Origin: Tyto alba
Taxonomy: Eukaryota > Chordata > Aves > Strigiformes > Tytonidae
Reading direction: 5' to 3'
Length of the DNA: 64,000 bases
Assembly: GCF_018691265.1 (NCBI RefSeq)
Contig: NW_024881324.1
Location: 8,931,730-8,995,729 of the forward strand
Shown: positions 52,620 through 63,996 of the stretch, one piece after another
Numbering within the stretch: position 1 is the first letter of the stretch
How the letters are laid out: every line of letters begins with the position of its first letter
Translations under genes and position numbers: made by a program
Notes under the pieces: model-generated
What the model was told of the DNA's origin: nothing
Databases searched by the model: none
The model's input: only the letters and a program-made list of their open reading frames with translations

Positions 52620-54500
52620 CTGTGCTCGATGCTCCCCGACCGCAAACTGTATCACGGCGATGCCTGGGCTATGGCTGTCTTCAATCCTCTCCACAGTGCT
52701 GGAGTCTATTTTCAGGTCGTTGCTAATTTCCGCGCTCTGTATGAAGTCTTCCGTTTTCAAGTCCTCCACTTTCTTCAGCTCCCCGTTGGCCAGCTGAATG
52801 ATCGACCCCTTCATGAAGTAAGGGGGCAGCGTGGGAGGCGCGGCGGCGGGGGAAGCGATGGACTGCACCACGGGCAGGTGGATCTGCGCCTGCACCATGG
52901 TGGCCTGGTAGGCGGGCTGGGTGGTGAGGGGCTCCGCGCTGAAGTTCTCGCTCTTGGGGACGGCGGTGGTGACGAACGTGTGAGGCACTGCTGCAAACTG
53001 AGGGGACGACGTGACGATGGCGGGCGCGACTCCCGACGGCTCGACGTCCGCACTGCCGACCGGTATCAGCAGGGACTGGGTGCCGGGGATCACCAGGTGC
53101 TGCGGCAGGCTGCCGGGGTACCCGATGGCTTGCTGCTGACCGCTCAGGTAGCCGATCACCGGCGGCTGGGTCCCGGCGTAGAAGGCCGTCGCCGGCAGCC
53201 CGACGGGGAGTTGCTCGGAGGCGCTGTGGGTGGTCTGAATGACGGTGTGAGGGGACAGCGTGGCCACCGCCTTCACCCCTTCGTGGCCCAGAGCCTGCTG
53301 CGGAGACAGGGCGTAGGACCGGTGGGCTGGCTTTCCTAAGTGCAAGCTTCCCTTGTCGTTGAGGGCTGAGGGAGAGGTCTCGCGGTTGGTGGCCTGCTGC
53401 ACCTCCATGTCCGCGGTGGGCGTGCTGCTGTTGGGGACCACCATGACGGAGGCTCGGACACCTGAGGAATCCCGCGCGCCGTACTCGGCGGGGCTCGAGT
53501 GGACCACCACGTGCCTGGTCTCGTAATGATGGGGAGCTGGTTTATTGCCTGCTTTGACTAGACCCATGTCGGCCGAGGGCGAAATGCCGTACCTCCGGCT
53601 CTTCTCTATCTCGCCGTTCAGTACCTCCTTGGCCTGCATCGCCTGCAGCCGGCTGCTCTCGGGCTTCTTGGGGGGATCCCTGGTGACGAAGTGGCCCCCC
53701 GAGTCGGTGTATTGCACCACCACCTGGGAGGAAGGGCCGAGGGTGAGGGTGTGCGGGATCACTGTCTGATGGGGGTGCAGGGGGACCGGGATGGTTGGAG
53801 GAGAGACGTTCCTGACGGTGCTCTGGGAAGAGCTGGAAATGTGGACGTACTGGTTCTGCTGGGTGGGTGGAGGAGACCCGGCGGAGATCAGTCCAGGCGT
53901 CCTGACCAGGTGCGGCTCAACTTTGTGCCCCTGTTGGCTTAAGCCGCTCATGCTGGCCAGCAAAGTGGAATAGGCCTCCAGCTGGGAGCGCTGGGATGGA
54001 GTGGTCGCGACGGCCGTGGCCGCCGCCACGGCGCCGGTTGCAGAATTGGCTGTTGGGGAAATCAGCTGCGAGGGGATGAACCCGGTGTACGATCCGCTGT
54101 ACTGGGGCCCGACGAACTGGAAGGTGTGTTGCAGGTGCGTGTACTGCACGGGGGAAACGGGGGTCCCTGACTGGGAGAGGGCGGGCGAGTACACTGTGGG
54201 AAGAGTGGTGGAGGCTGGAACGGACCTGGGCGCGCTCGGCGGGGAATAGTCCAGCCCTGCAGACAGCGATTTGTGCAAACCCTGCTGCAAGCCTGCCTCC
54301 ACCGACGACGTCCCCCCCGGCCGGTGCCGGCCCCCCAGGCCGCCCTGGCCGCCGGGTGTGCTGGGGAGCCATGCTAGGTTATCTGCACGGTGGTTTTCGT
54401 TTGGCAGGACCGGCTTCACCTCCGAAGGCAGGCTGGTGGCAGGGATTTCTCGCTTCTTAGGTGGCAGGCATTCATTGCTCCGCTCTTGGTTGGATTTCAT
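52620..54500 (-). CDS. ATXN1: ATXN1 large coding exon (residues 1-627)
   Basis: This encodes ataxin-1 from MKSNQERSNECLPPKKREIP to the HRAQ junction at residue 627. The ATG at 54500-54498 is chosen because it matches the conserved vertebrate N-terminus; the seven upstream in-frame codons begin with GTG and lie in the 5' UTR. The N-terminal half is Ser/Pro/Gln-rich and disordered, with conserved blocks such as GLDYSPPSAPRSVP, YSTLLASMSGLSQQGHK and SYALSPQQAL. The human polyglutamine tract is absent: the sequence runs directly HKVEPHLVRTPGL (residues 192-204). The AXH domain begins near residue 556 (PTLPPYFMKGSIIQLANGEL) and is split by the intron. With the terminal exon the protein is 803 residues. 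GC- and CpG-rich exon. The reading frame is intact. Confidence 0.98.
53917..54372 (-). CDS. Possible alt-ATXN1 overlapping reading frame, N-terminally shortened
   Basis: Inside the ATXN1 coding exon, offset by two bases, an ATG-started ORF of 151 codons runs from 54372 to a TGA at 53919-53917. Human ATXN1 carries an overlapping ORF (alt-ATXN1, about 185 codons) starting 30 nt into the coding sequence in the same frame and ending just before the polyQ tract. The stop here falls at the equivalent place (coding nucleotide 584). At the human-type start (54471-54469) the frame closes after four codons (MPAT then TAA). If this frame is translated in birds it must begin at 54372 or elsewhere. Openness could also be a by-product of GC-rich codon usage, and the encoded protein is Arg/Pro/Ala-rich. 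Confidence 0.3.
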   Translation of the reverse strand: MAPQHTRRPGRPGGPAPAGGDVVGGGRLAAGFAQIAVCRAGLFPAERAQVRSSLHHSSHSVLARPLPVRDPRFPRAVHAPATHLPVRRAPVQRIVHRVHPLAADFPNSQFCNRRRGGGHGRRDHSIPALPAGGLFHFAGQHERLKPTGAQS

Positions 54501-54554
54501 CTTTCGCCGTCCCCCCTCCACTGTGCTTGCTTCACTGTCTGGCTGGCTCTGATT

Positions 54555-54611
54555 TCAGTCTGATAAACGGAAAGTCACATTTGATTTCTGCAAGGGATCC
54601 AGTGACTTCAT
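54555..54611 (-). promoter_or_regulatory. ATXN1: Upstream ORF 2 in ATXN1 leader (18 codons)
   Basis: ATG at 54611-54609, stop TGA at 54557-54555. Nested within the span of uORF 1 but in a different frame. Confidence 0.5.
54575..54580 (-). promoter_or_regulatory. ATXN1: Minimal start-stop uORF (AUG-UGA) in ATXN1 leader
   Basis: An ATG immediately followed by TGA in the context atcaaATGTGAc. The purine at -3 makes the start context reasonable. Start-stop elements are known to stall initiating ribosomes. Confidence 0.55.
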
Positions 54612-57600
54612 GAGGAATCATCTCCCCGTGAGCACAATCCTCCGACAGCTCCTCTGGATTCTGCAATGAGAGGGTGGGCAAGGGAGGGGGGAGTCACATC
54701 GTCAGCGCTGAGAAATGAGAACAAACGAGCAGACACCCCAAAACAGCAAGCAAGAAAAAGTAAAACTTTAGGGGAAAAAAAAAAAAAAAACAAACCAAAA
54801 ATGGCCAGGCATTGCCGATCTCCTTTCAAGGAGCGGTTGATAGCTGCGCTGCAAACAGCAGCAAAAATCCTGGGCATGTCTGCTAATGCATCAGGAAAAC
54901 GATTAAACCTGTAGGCAGATCAGAAACTCTCTGGCCATAACTTGCCACATTTAGCATCGGCAAATTATTTCCCAAGGCTTGCTTTCTCCTTCCTATGGGA
55001 AAACCCTCCGTGTCTCTAAAGTGCCCAGTTCGTTCTTCCAGCCTCTCCATCCCCTGCCACGATGATGTTGCCTTCACCCTGCTGTGTCCTAAGAAGCACG
55101 GGAGCGTGGCAGGGCGCCCTGAGGAACATGCATGCGCAAAATATTTACATTAGCAACAAGCAGCTGGTTTGGAGCGCAGAGGGAAAATGGTGGGTCACTC
55201 CTGAACGCCAGAGTCACCCACAGGGTGACTTCACGTCACGCCAGACAGGGCCGCCGAGGCGGCAGCTCTCCCCTGTCCCCGCTCCACGCCACGGCTCATT
55301 ACGGGCACACGTGCCCTTCATCTGCCAGCCTGGCAACGAACCTCGTCCACGCAATCTATTTACAGCAGCAGCCCAGAGCCAGAGGAGGCTCTGAGCCAGG
55401 TTTTTCATGTGTGTTTGTTGTTTGGTTTTGTTCCTCTCCCGCCCCCCGCAGTGCTTTGAACTCCCTCTGCTCTGGACACCTCACGCTCAGGTGCCCAGGC
55501 AGGACTCTGTGCTGGGAGATGCTTCCCACCGTGCACAGGCTGGCCGGAGCCAGGCGCTGGCACCATCTCCACCGTCTCCATCTCTGGTGGGATCCGATCC
55601 CCCGATTCCTCAGCGACTGCCAGACCAGGGAGGCTGCAGGTACCACACTCACAGCCACATCCACACGTCCAAACGCTGGGCAAACTCGGCCAGGACCATT
55701 GGGAAAAGCACGTTTGGGTTTCCTGATCCAAACCAGGTGCCCCCACCCCTGTAAAAGCTCATGACTTTATACTGGGCTAATTTTGCTATAGGAGGAAAAC
55801 AGTTTCTTTCTCTGGTCTGCATCACTTAATTCGGTGACTTTAGCCACCCAAAGGCAACAAAGTCAACAAAGTCTTCCTAACTCTTTCACTACCTGCTAAG
55901 GAAAATACCGTAACTAAAACACATCACCTTTTGAAAAAAAGCAAAAGGAGCTGACAGGCTTCCTGTACCTTCCCGAAACCTACCTCGCCTTGTCACACAG
56001 CAAACTTTATGGAGAGTGAAACTCTTCCCCAGCCCCTGTCCAACTACTGCTTGTCATCTGTGTTGCTGGCTGTTTTGAAAGATATGCAAGAATGGGTGCT
56101 GAGGAACCGTGCACCCTGCACGACCCAGCATCCTAACAAGAAAAGCATGCATTATATGAAAGAAAAATGGAGACAGAAAGAATTAAAAGAGGATGTGAAA
56201 GAAGATGGAAATAGGATATACACCACTTTAAAGTCAATGCAGAGCAGCAGTAATGATATTTATCTTATGGCAAGTAATATTCCTTTGGGGGATTTCTTTC
56301 CCTGCTGCCTCACTCCTAATGAACAATAAGCCTGGTGCTTATATGCATATGCAGTCCATTGAAAACATACCAGACTAGGATTAAACCTATCTTTAAGAAC
56401 ACTCTTTACGTTTATGGTCCTTCAAGCTGCTGTAAGCCTGCAGGAAAAGTGCAAACCTTCTAATGGTTTGATACAGTCTTAAGTTAATTATTCTGTTGTT
56501 TAAATATTGATAAACAGTAATGAAGCTCCAATAGCCACAGAGCCAGGGGCTGAGGGGGGGTAAAGCGCTGTTTTGGGGCAGATTCCTTGGCTTTGAGGTG
56601 AGAGGAAGGACAAAAGGACTCAGGGCAACTCCAAGAGAGCAAGGGCCAGCGATGCGTCGAGCGCGGCGGCACCCGCCGAGCAGCCGCTCGGCACGGCTAC
56701 CCCGACCTGCCCCGACCCGCCGGCAGCCGCCTCGGCGCTGCCTCCGCGGTCGGACGAGGGCAGCCAGGACACAGGGTCCCCGCTCTATCAGCACGGGTCT
56801 TCCCCCTCCTCCCAACAGTTGCTCGGTGTGTCTTGGCAACAGCTAAAATTATTATATTACACATGACTTACAGATTTTTATTTTTAAGTTCGACTAAAAA
56901 TAAAATCGCCGAGCTCACATTTGCGCAGTCATCCTTGGTTAACTTTAGCTCACTGTAGCCTTCTGCCCTGGGCAGTTGGCTTTGGCAGGTAAATCAGCAG
57001 CTCCTGGCTGGGGCGGCTGCCCGGGGACGTCGCGGGGGGACGCCCTCAACCTGGGGTGCTCGTCCCGCTCCCCTCGCCACGGGGAGCTCGCGCTGGGCTC
57101 GCACCGTCCTTCCATCTCTCGTGGAGATGGACATGAGCTGCAAACCCAGAATTTAAATACACTCCCCATGGGGAAAAGCTGGGAGCAGTGGGCCCCTCTG
57201 CCTGCAACGGAGCAGGGAGGTTGTTCATGGGACCGAACAGGGACATCTCTTTTGCTGTGATGGATAAACCGGGCTCCCAAAACGAAAAGCCCGAGGTGTC
57301 TGGGTCCAGCTTCTCTGCATCAAAAGTACTACTATAAAGCTGTATGAAACCTGTTGAAGTTTCACTCTGCAGGAGCTGAAGCAAAGGTTTTGTTCTGCTA
57401 AATAGCATTGAACCACTGAGTTTTGGGTAGCCGCCAACGACAAAGCTAACATTCTTCAAAAATACCAAATACCGAATCTTTTGGGTTCTGAGGGTTTTTT
57501 TCTGGTGTAAATCTTTCATAGGGCTGACTTCAGCATCACTGGTAACAAAAGGGCTGCCCAAAACCTCCTGGAGAGCACAGGAGGAATGAACAAGCTTAAC

Positions 57601-58117
57601 GGAGACAAGGGATAAGACAGCTGTAGAGCCGTGAAGACTGCCCCACTTTTCCAAGCCCAAGTACTTCTCGGTGAGACTTTGAACTCTAGCAGACACAAGG
57701 CTGGATTTGCAAAAATGCAAATGCGCAGCATAAAACAGCCTACTTCTACTTCAAAACTTAAAAGTAAAGTGGTATGTTTTCAGCACAATTCAAGTTCCAG
57801 CAACAGTAGAGATAAGACAGGACTGATTTAGCTCAGGAAGAGAAATGAAACGGAGACAACCCAAACAGAGTGTCTCAAAGGCAAGAGGTACAAGACCTGG
57901 TTAAACTGTTATTTGCTGGCTGTCCTGGAAAGACGAACGCCTGCTCTCTGTGGTGTGCTGCGGGGTCTGTTATTTGTATGCTTCTTTTTTTTGGATCCAC
58001 ATCGTTTTTCTGACTCTCAAAATTTCCCTTCTCTTTAACTTCAGAGCTGTCGATCACCATTTTCAAGATATGCAAACAAGCTGCAAACACCGGGTGATTT
58101 TTTTGCTCCTGCTTTGT

Positions 58118-58166
58118 ACGTGTGTGTGTGTGTCACTCAAGTGTGTGCGTGCGTGCACGCGTGTGT
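58118..58166 (+). repeat. (TG)n/(TGCG) microsatellite
   Basis: TG dinucleotide run followed by GTGTGCGTGCGTGCACGCGTG-like alternating purine-pyrimidine sequence. Confidence 0.85.
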
Positions 58167-61100
58167 AATTATGGCTGGGAAGGTAAAGGGGACAAAGAGA
58201 TCAGGGACAGCAGCTGGACTTTGGTATCTCTGGCAGCGAGTACACATGGAACATTGCTAAAGCGTCTGGACAGCCAGTGTCCGCTGGCAGCCTGCCCACA
58301 CTCAAATTCCTGGAAAGGCTTAAGGCAGAAAAATAATCACTTGGAGGAGTCACCATCTGGGCTTGCTCTGGTCCCAAAGGGATTGCTCACTGGAGCTCAG
58401 GATGTGCATTTTTCATGCAAAACTCCAGCGTCTCTCTGCAAGGCACTTTAAACCTCACTATGTCTCCCAAACCAGTATTTTTCTACTTATTTCATCTAAT
58501 AAATTTAAAACTCATGAGAGGATACTGGGTTATAGCTTGAGGGGCTGACCTCCTTTATTTTGGAGGCAACACAAGCCTCCAAACACACTGTGATCATACG
58601 CCGTGTCCCACCACCCAGGACTGAGTCTTGGGGTGCACAGAAGTTGGGGCCAGACTCACGAACTGCAGCAGCACTTGGCTATGCAAACGGTGGGTCTTTC
58701 ACTGCCTTCAGAAATCAGGCACTTTTTGCAGTCCCGTGATGTAGATAACGTCATTTTTAGGTTTCTAAAACACCTTCAAAAATCTGGTCCCTCCTCCTCT
58801 CTGGTCCCTGATGTTTCTGCAGTTGCTAACAAGCTCACAGCCACCAGGAGCAAGGGCTGGGACCACCCCCTCATTGGCCTTATTGTGTGGAGCCCCCCGG
58901 GGGGGCAGCCGTCAACCTCCGACTTCTGGGGTATTCAAGTCAAACCAGCCACTTATTGTCGAAAGGCTCCTTTGATCCCAAACCCTAATAACAGACAGGT
59001 TATTACGACTTTTCAACTTTCACCTTCTGGCTCCAGGAATGACCAGTAAATTCTCACATTTATACCTGCAATAAAAAAACCTGGGTCTCCCCTCTGTTAG
59101 AAACCATTGCCCTGCCTGGCAAGTAGACATCAACGCAATATTCAGAGAGTACACCAACAAGAATAAACCTCTGAGTTGAGACGGACACACAGCTCTTTAT
59201 GTCTGGGGTGTTACCGGGCAGAAGCAGCAGCACAGTCTGATGCTGCCTCCTCAAGCTGCCTGCCCATCCCATCCCATCAGGATGAGCAGGTAATTTCAGC
59301 AGCACTGGAAATCTGTTGGAAAGGAGGGCACTTTGTCCCAGCTCCCCTCTCCAAGGAGGCTGGCATCCTGCAGGATCAGATTCAGGGAGATTGAGAGACA
59401 GACACATTGCAGAGGGCTCCGCAGCTGCATTCTGGCTCTCAGATCTATATGCCAGCTTTTCCCCCAGCTCCACACCCTGCCCGCTGCCAGCTACATATTC
59501 CGAGTTGTAACTGCTACGGATTTCATTAGCCCTGCCATGTGCAGCTCAGCGCATGCCAACAATAGCTATAGGAGTTTATTGTCCAATCCGACCAATTTCA
59601 CAGCTCTCTGGCAGATTTCCCAGGAGGGCCAACTGCAGAGATCCATTAATAAGAAACATGAAAACCTCTAATAAAATTTGAAATCCTCTTCCCAAAATGA
59701 AAGGATTCCTGATCAACACTGCATCTGCAAGACAGATTGTCCACTGCAGTGTTAGCTCTTATTATGCTTCTGGGAATCCGTCACAGCAAATTGCTACGGG
59801 TTTCTGCAGAGCGAGCAGCTATTCTGCACATCCCTCCTCCTCCCGATCAGATCAGACAGCCTCCACGCAATATAAAAAGCAAGTGATACAAGCAAACCTC
59901 GGCAAGCACATCACTGGATGTGAGATGCCCAATGGCTTGACATTCCCATGAAATTTTATGATGCACATATGTAGGTATCAGTGTCGAGAGATGATGATTT
60001 AGGAGGAAAAAACAGTGTAAGATATACTCCCAAAAGGACAGGCAGATGATGGAGTTGAAGAACAGCCATTCACTCAATGACATTCATGAATGCAGGCGAT
60101 ACAAATTGACGACTAGAAAGCCACTCCAGTGGCTAACTATCCATTTCTGCTACTTAGTTCCTGAATTTTGAGGATAAGGGCAGATCTGCACGTTCTAAGC
60201 AGGACACGTGTCTCCTGTAGTGCTGTTTTACTACAGTTACACTGTCATTAGGTACACATAGTTATTTTGTGTGGTAGCTTCTGGTGAGCTGCACAAGAAT
60301 ATGGTGCGAGTATTAGCTTCGGGTTTAGCTAAGCTTACTGCTGAATTAAGAGTTGGAATTACCTTTCAGAAGTTTGCAGGTTTCTGCCATCAGTTCTTCT
60401 GGGTGCCATCACCCGATTCTGCAACAGGAAAGGTCTGTATTTTCCGCATCCATAGAAGTCGTGCCACGCTCTGGATGCGCAGCATTACCTTTCTGTGCAC
60501 ACGTACAGCGATGCAGCTACACGTAAGCCCTGTGGGACTGCGAGTATCATGGGTGACCTGAGTAGATTCACAGCTGCCTACTCATTTATTCCATGTTTTT
60601 TTTTTACAAAAAGAGTTATTAGCAAAGGCTATCCCACCTCCTCCATCATGCTTTGCAGAGAGGTGGCAGTACAGAGCACAGCACAAGATGCCAATCAGGC
60701 TGGCTGGAAGCAAGAAAGCATTTGCTCCAAGAGCTGCAAGCCGACCAAGCCTGGTCATCGCCCTTGCTCCCCGGCACAGAAATCCCCTGCCTCGCAGTGC
60801 CAAACCCGGGCGCTCACATATCATGAGTCAGGCCCCGCTCCTTGTCCCTGAAACACATGACACTGGTTTAGAAATAGAAGATTTCTTAAAATGATAACGG
60901 TGGAGGTTATTTGCTTTTTTATTACTTTCTCATTTAACCTGCCCTTCTGCTGTGTGAGGTCTTTCAGGCTCGAGGTCTCTAGCTTTTCCCTGCAACCCAC
61001 AAGACCAGAAACTTACTATTTTAGCTAAAAGTGGAATTTCCCATCTCATCACTTGACACCAAGAACTGGAGTTTTGTGAAACAGCATCAGATATCTAGAG

Positions 61101-62227
61101 ACTAGTGATAAAAACGCAAGAGCTGACAATGCTGATTACAGTGAAATTTCTTTGAGGGTGAAGCGCTGGACTCGAGAGCCCTCTGCCTCTACGGAGGAAG
61201 GGGGAGAAGGATTTACTGCGAAGTAAGGGTTTGAGCCCTGGGGCAAAGCCACGTGAGTTTGCACAACTCGATGCACGACTTCCTCAGCTGCCCAGTCGAA
61301 CGTGCAGCTCAGCTGACCCTATGAGAAGCACCTCTACTTGCAGCCACGAAGGGAAGACCTGGGGCTGCCTGGGCCTGGGCTTTCAGCTCTGGCTGACTGC
61401 GAGCTGCATGGTCCCACCAGGCAGAGCTGATTTGGGAGCTCTTTACAACCTGACAGAGGTCTGCCAAACCCCTGCTCCCGATGCCAGGAGCATCAGGACC
61501 ACCGACCCAAGATGCTCGGGAAGGCAGCGTCCCCCTTCACACACACCCAGTGCCTTCGGCGGCAGCACGGAAGCCGTGACGCAAACACACGCATTTTAAA
61601 GTGCTCCTTCAAGCCCACCGACACCAGGACAGAAAGGTGGATCCCACCTGTGCTGCCCCCCAAGTGGCTGAATGAGGCGTCTGACCTTTTATCTCCTGCT
61701 GCCAGCACAGGGCGGCAGGTTTACAGGACCAGTTTTTCTGATAGTGCGCAGTGGCATCCTTTATTCTTACACCCATCCCCTAGAGGTGCTTCTGCAGTTT
61801 AAATGAGTTAATAGAGTTAATTTATAAACAAGTATAATACCGAAATTGCTTTGTTGATGTTTTTCATTTATCTAAAATGTGCCCAGCTACAATGGGAGCT
61901 GCCTACACAATTTTCCATTGAAAATTTCACTAGTGACTATAAACGTAGCAACACCCACTCGCCGCTCATTTTAACTTGTGACAGAAACTGTCATGCCTGT
62001 ATGAACACATTTGCACCGCAGATATGTCACACAGGTCTCCTTCCATGTGTCTCAAAATGCTCGCTAACGTTCTCTCCTTCTTCGGCAAAACAAATTACAG
62101 ACACGCCTGGCTTCGCTGCCAGAACACATGAATAAGACCCCCACGAAAAATTACAGAAACCGGGGGCGTTTCACCCCTTTGAAGATCCAGCCAGTAACAC
62201 CAGTAAGCAGCAGCCAACTCGGAGCAG

Positions 62228-62260
62228 CCATTTTACAGATAAGCACAGGCACTGGGGAGG
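62228..62260 (-). repeat. Possible MIR scrap
   Basis: gccattttacagataagcac followed by aggcactgggg resembles the antisense MIR core. Very short. Confidence 0.25.
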
Positions 62261-63951
62261 AATGTAGCTTTAAGCCTGGCTGATAAGGGGACGGTGTGAG
62301 AGCACGGCTTTAGGGGCAGATTTGGAAAGGTCAGCTGCACGCTCGATGCCTTTCCTTGGCAGTCCTGCAGACTGCTTCTCTGGTAGATTCCACGTGCTAG
62401 CAAATTAGACTATAATTAGTCCATCTGTAAAGTGCAAAATGTGAATTGACGTTAAATTCCCCTTGAAATGGATTCCAACACCTCGCCTTCTCTCAGGCTT
62501 CATTCAGCAAAGCTTTAACTTGAAGCAATTTTGCAGGAGCCCTTGCTCACAGCCCCAGCACACACCCGCTGCTTTGCCAAATCAGGATCACTGCCCGTCA
62601 CCACTGACAAAACCAAAATACCAGCAGCTCACCCCGGCCTTGAGGCACGCAGCACACTCCCCCAGCGCTGCAGAAGGCTGAGATCAAGTTCAACATCCCG
62701 CCCCTACCCCTCCCTCCCCCAGCCACCTCTCTGCTCTTTCTTTCTTTAATTCATTAATTTTTTTCTTTGTCAGGGTCAGCTACATTCGGGTGTGCCCTGC
62801 GGAACTGCCCGCTCGTCCTGCACAGACCCTCAAACTGACAATCTCAACACAGGCAACGTCGTAGGGGTCAGTGCACGTGTGAATGCACGTGGGTAAAGGA
62901 AAAGCCAGACTAACTCTTCTGCACCCCCCCTCCCCACAAAACGCCTGCCCTGGCCCTGCAGCCCACAAACCCAAGCGACTAGTTACTCTTCCTGACGCAG
63001 CTTCGTAGGGAGCCTCTCTCCTGCTCCATGGGAGGCAGATAAAATGGGCACGGAGAGCCAAATCCATCACCAGCATCACTTGACTGAGGCCAGCACAGCG
63101 AGGGCAAGATTGCCCCAACTGTCCTATCTGACAAGCCAACGCAGAAAACAATTAAAAGAAAATGAAATAATGCGGGTTTTTAACAACATAGCAGGCTCCA
63201 CAGTCACAGGCTCCAGTTGCAATTAAAAAACCCACCCTTTCCAACTAAGAATGCAAATCATCAGCATTGCTCTCAAACAGGGAACGTTGACAAATGAAGG
63301 CGGTGTGCTAACAGGCAGTGCCAGTACTCTTAATTTAAGTATGTGAGAAACAAAGGTATGTACCATCCAGGACTGCCAGAAAGAACTCGCTTTAAACAGC
63401 AATCAGAAAGAACTGGAAGGGTTTAAAAATGACTTTTCTTACAAAAAACAGATACAAGAAAACCTTTTGCTCCCCTTCTCCCAGCCAACTGAAGAAGGAA
63501 CAAGAAAATAAAAATCACACAGCTCCCATAAAGGTTATTTATATAGGAGTTTTGAACTCAGAAACTAAAAACATTCCTCCATTGGACATGTGGGTCCAGT
63601 GAATCACAGCCTGGAAATCCGAATGGATCTTTCGTAAAAGCCACTGAGCCACGAACATGCTTTCTCACCGCTGTGAAAGCATCTTACCCATCTGCCACTG
63701 GAAATCCACGGTGCAGAGACAAGTGACTCCCCGACACCAGAGAAATGGACAAAAGGATGACTAGCTACCTGCAGCTGGTTTCAATCGAAAAGCCGAGTAA
63801 TTATTGCAGCCCTCTCCTGTGGCTCATATGGAGCGCAGCATGGAGCTGTAAAGCGTTATGCAAGTCTAATGTGCTGCCAGATCTCTTAGAGCAGGCAGCA
63901 GCCAAGTCGCTCCCTCCCACCATTGGCTCAGCTTCATTAACTTAATCAGGT

Positions 63952-63996
63952 ATTCATTCATTCATTCACTCACTCATTCAAAAAAAAAAAAAAAAA
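63952..63996 (+). repeat. (ATTC)n microsatellite with poly-A
   Basis: Tandem ATTC/ACTC tetranucleotides followed by an A-run of about 17 at the window edge. Confidence 0.9.

Larger units (their letters stand above)
54532..54621 (-). promoter_or_regulatory. ATXN1: Upstream ORF 1 in ATXN1 leader (29 codons)
   Basis: ATG at 54621-54619 with purine-rich context (cggggagATGa), stop TGA at 54534-54532, 31 nt before the main ATG. It overlaps a second uORF in another frame. Confidence 0.55.
54501..54660 (-). other. ATXN1: ATXN1 5' UTR part of the first coding exon
   Basis: The predicted exon start is at 54660, after the acceptor accctctcattgcag on the - strand, giving 160 nt of 5' leader before the ATG. 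It contains three upstream AUGs. The remaining non-coding leader exons of ATXN1 are far upstream in other vertebrates and are not expected in the window. Confidence 0.65.

Noticed and set aside
52572..53339. 255-codon ORF on the + strand
   Set aside because: It is the antisense shadow of the GC-rich ATXN1 coding exon, with Arg/Gly/His-rich composition and no independent signal.
54498..54521. Upstream extension of ataxin-1 by seven residues
   Set aside because: The extension starts at GTG and is not part of the conserved N-terminus. The ATG at 54500 is the standard start.
55132..55764. 210-codon + strand ORF in the ATXN1 intron
   Set aside because: Open in several frames on both strands, with no domain. 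A GC-rich chance ORF.
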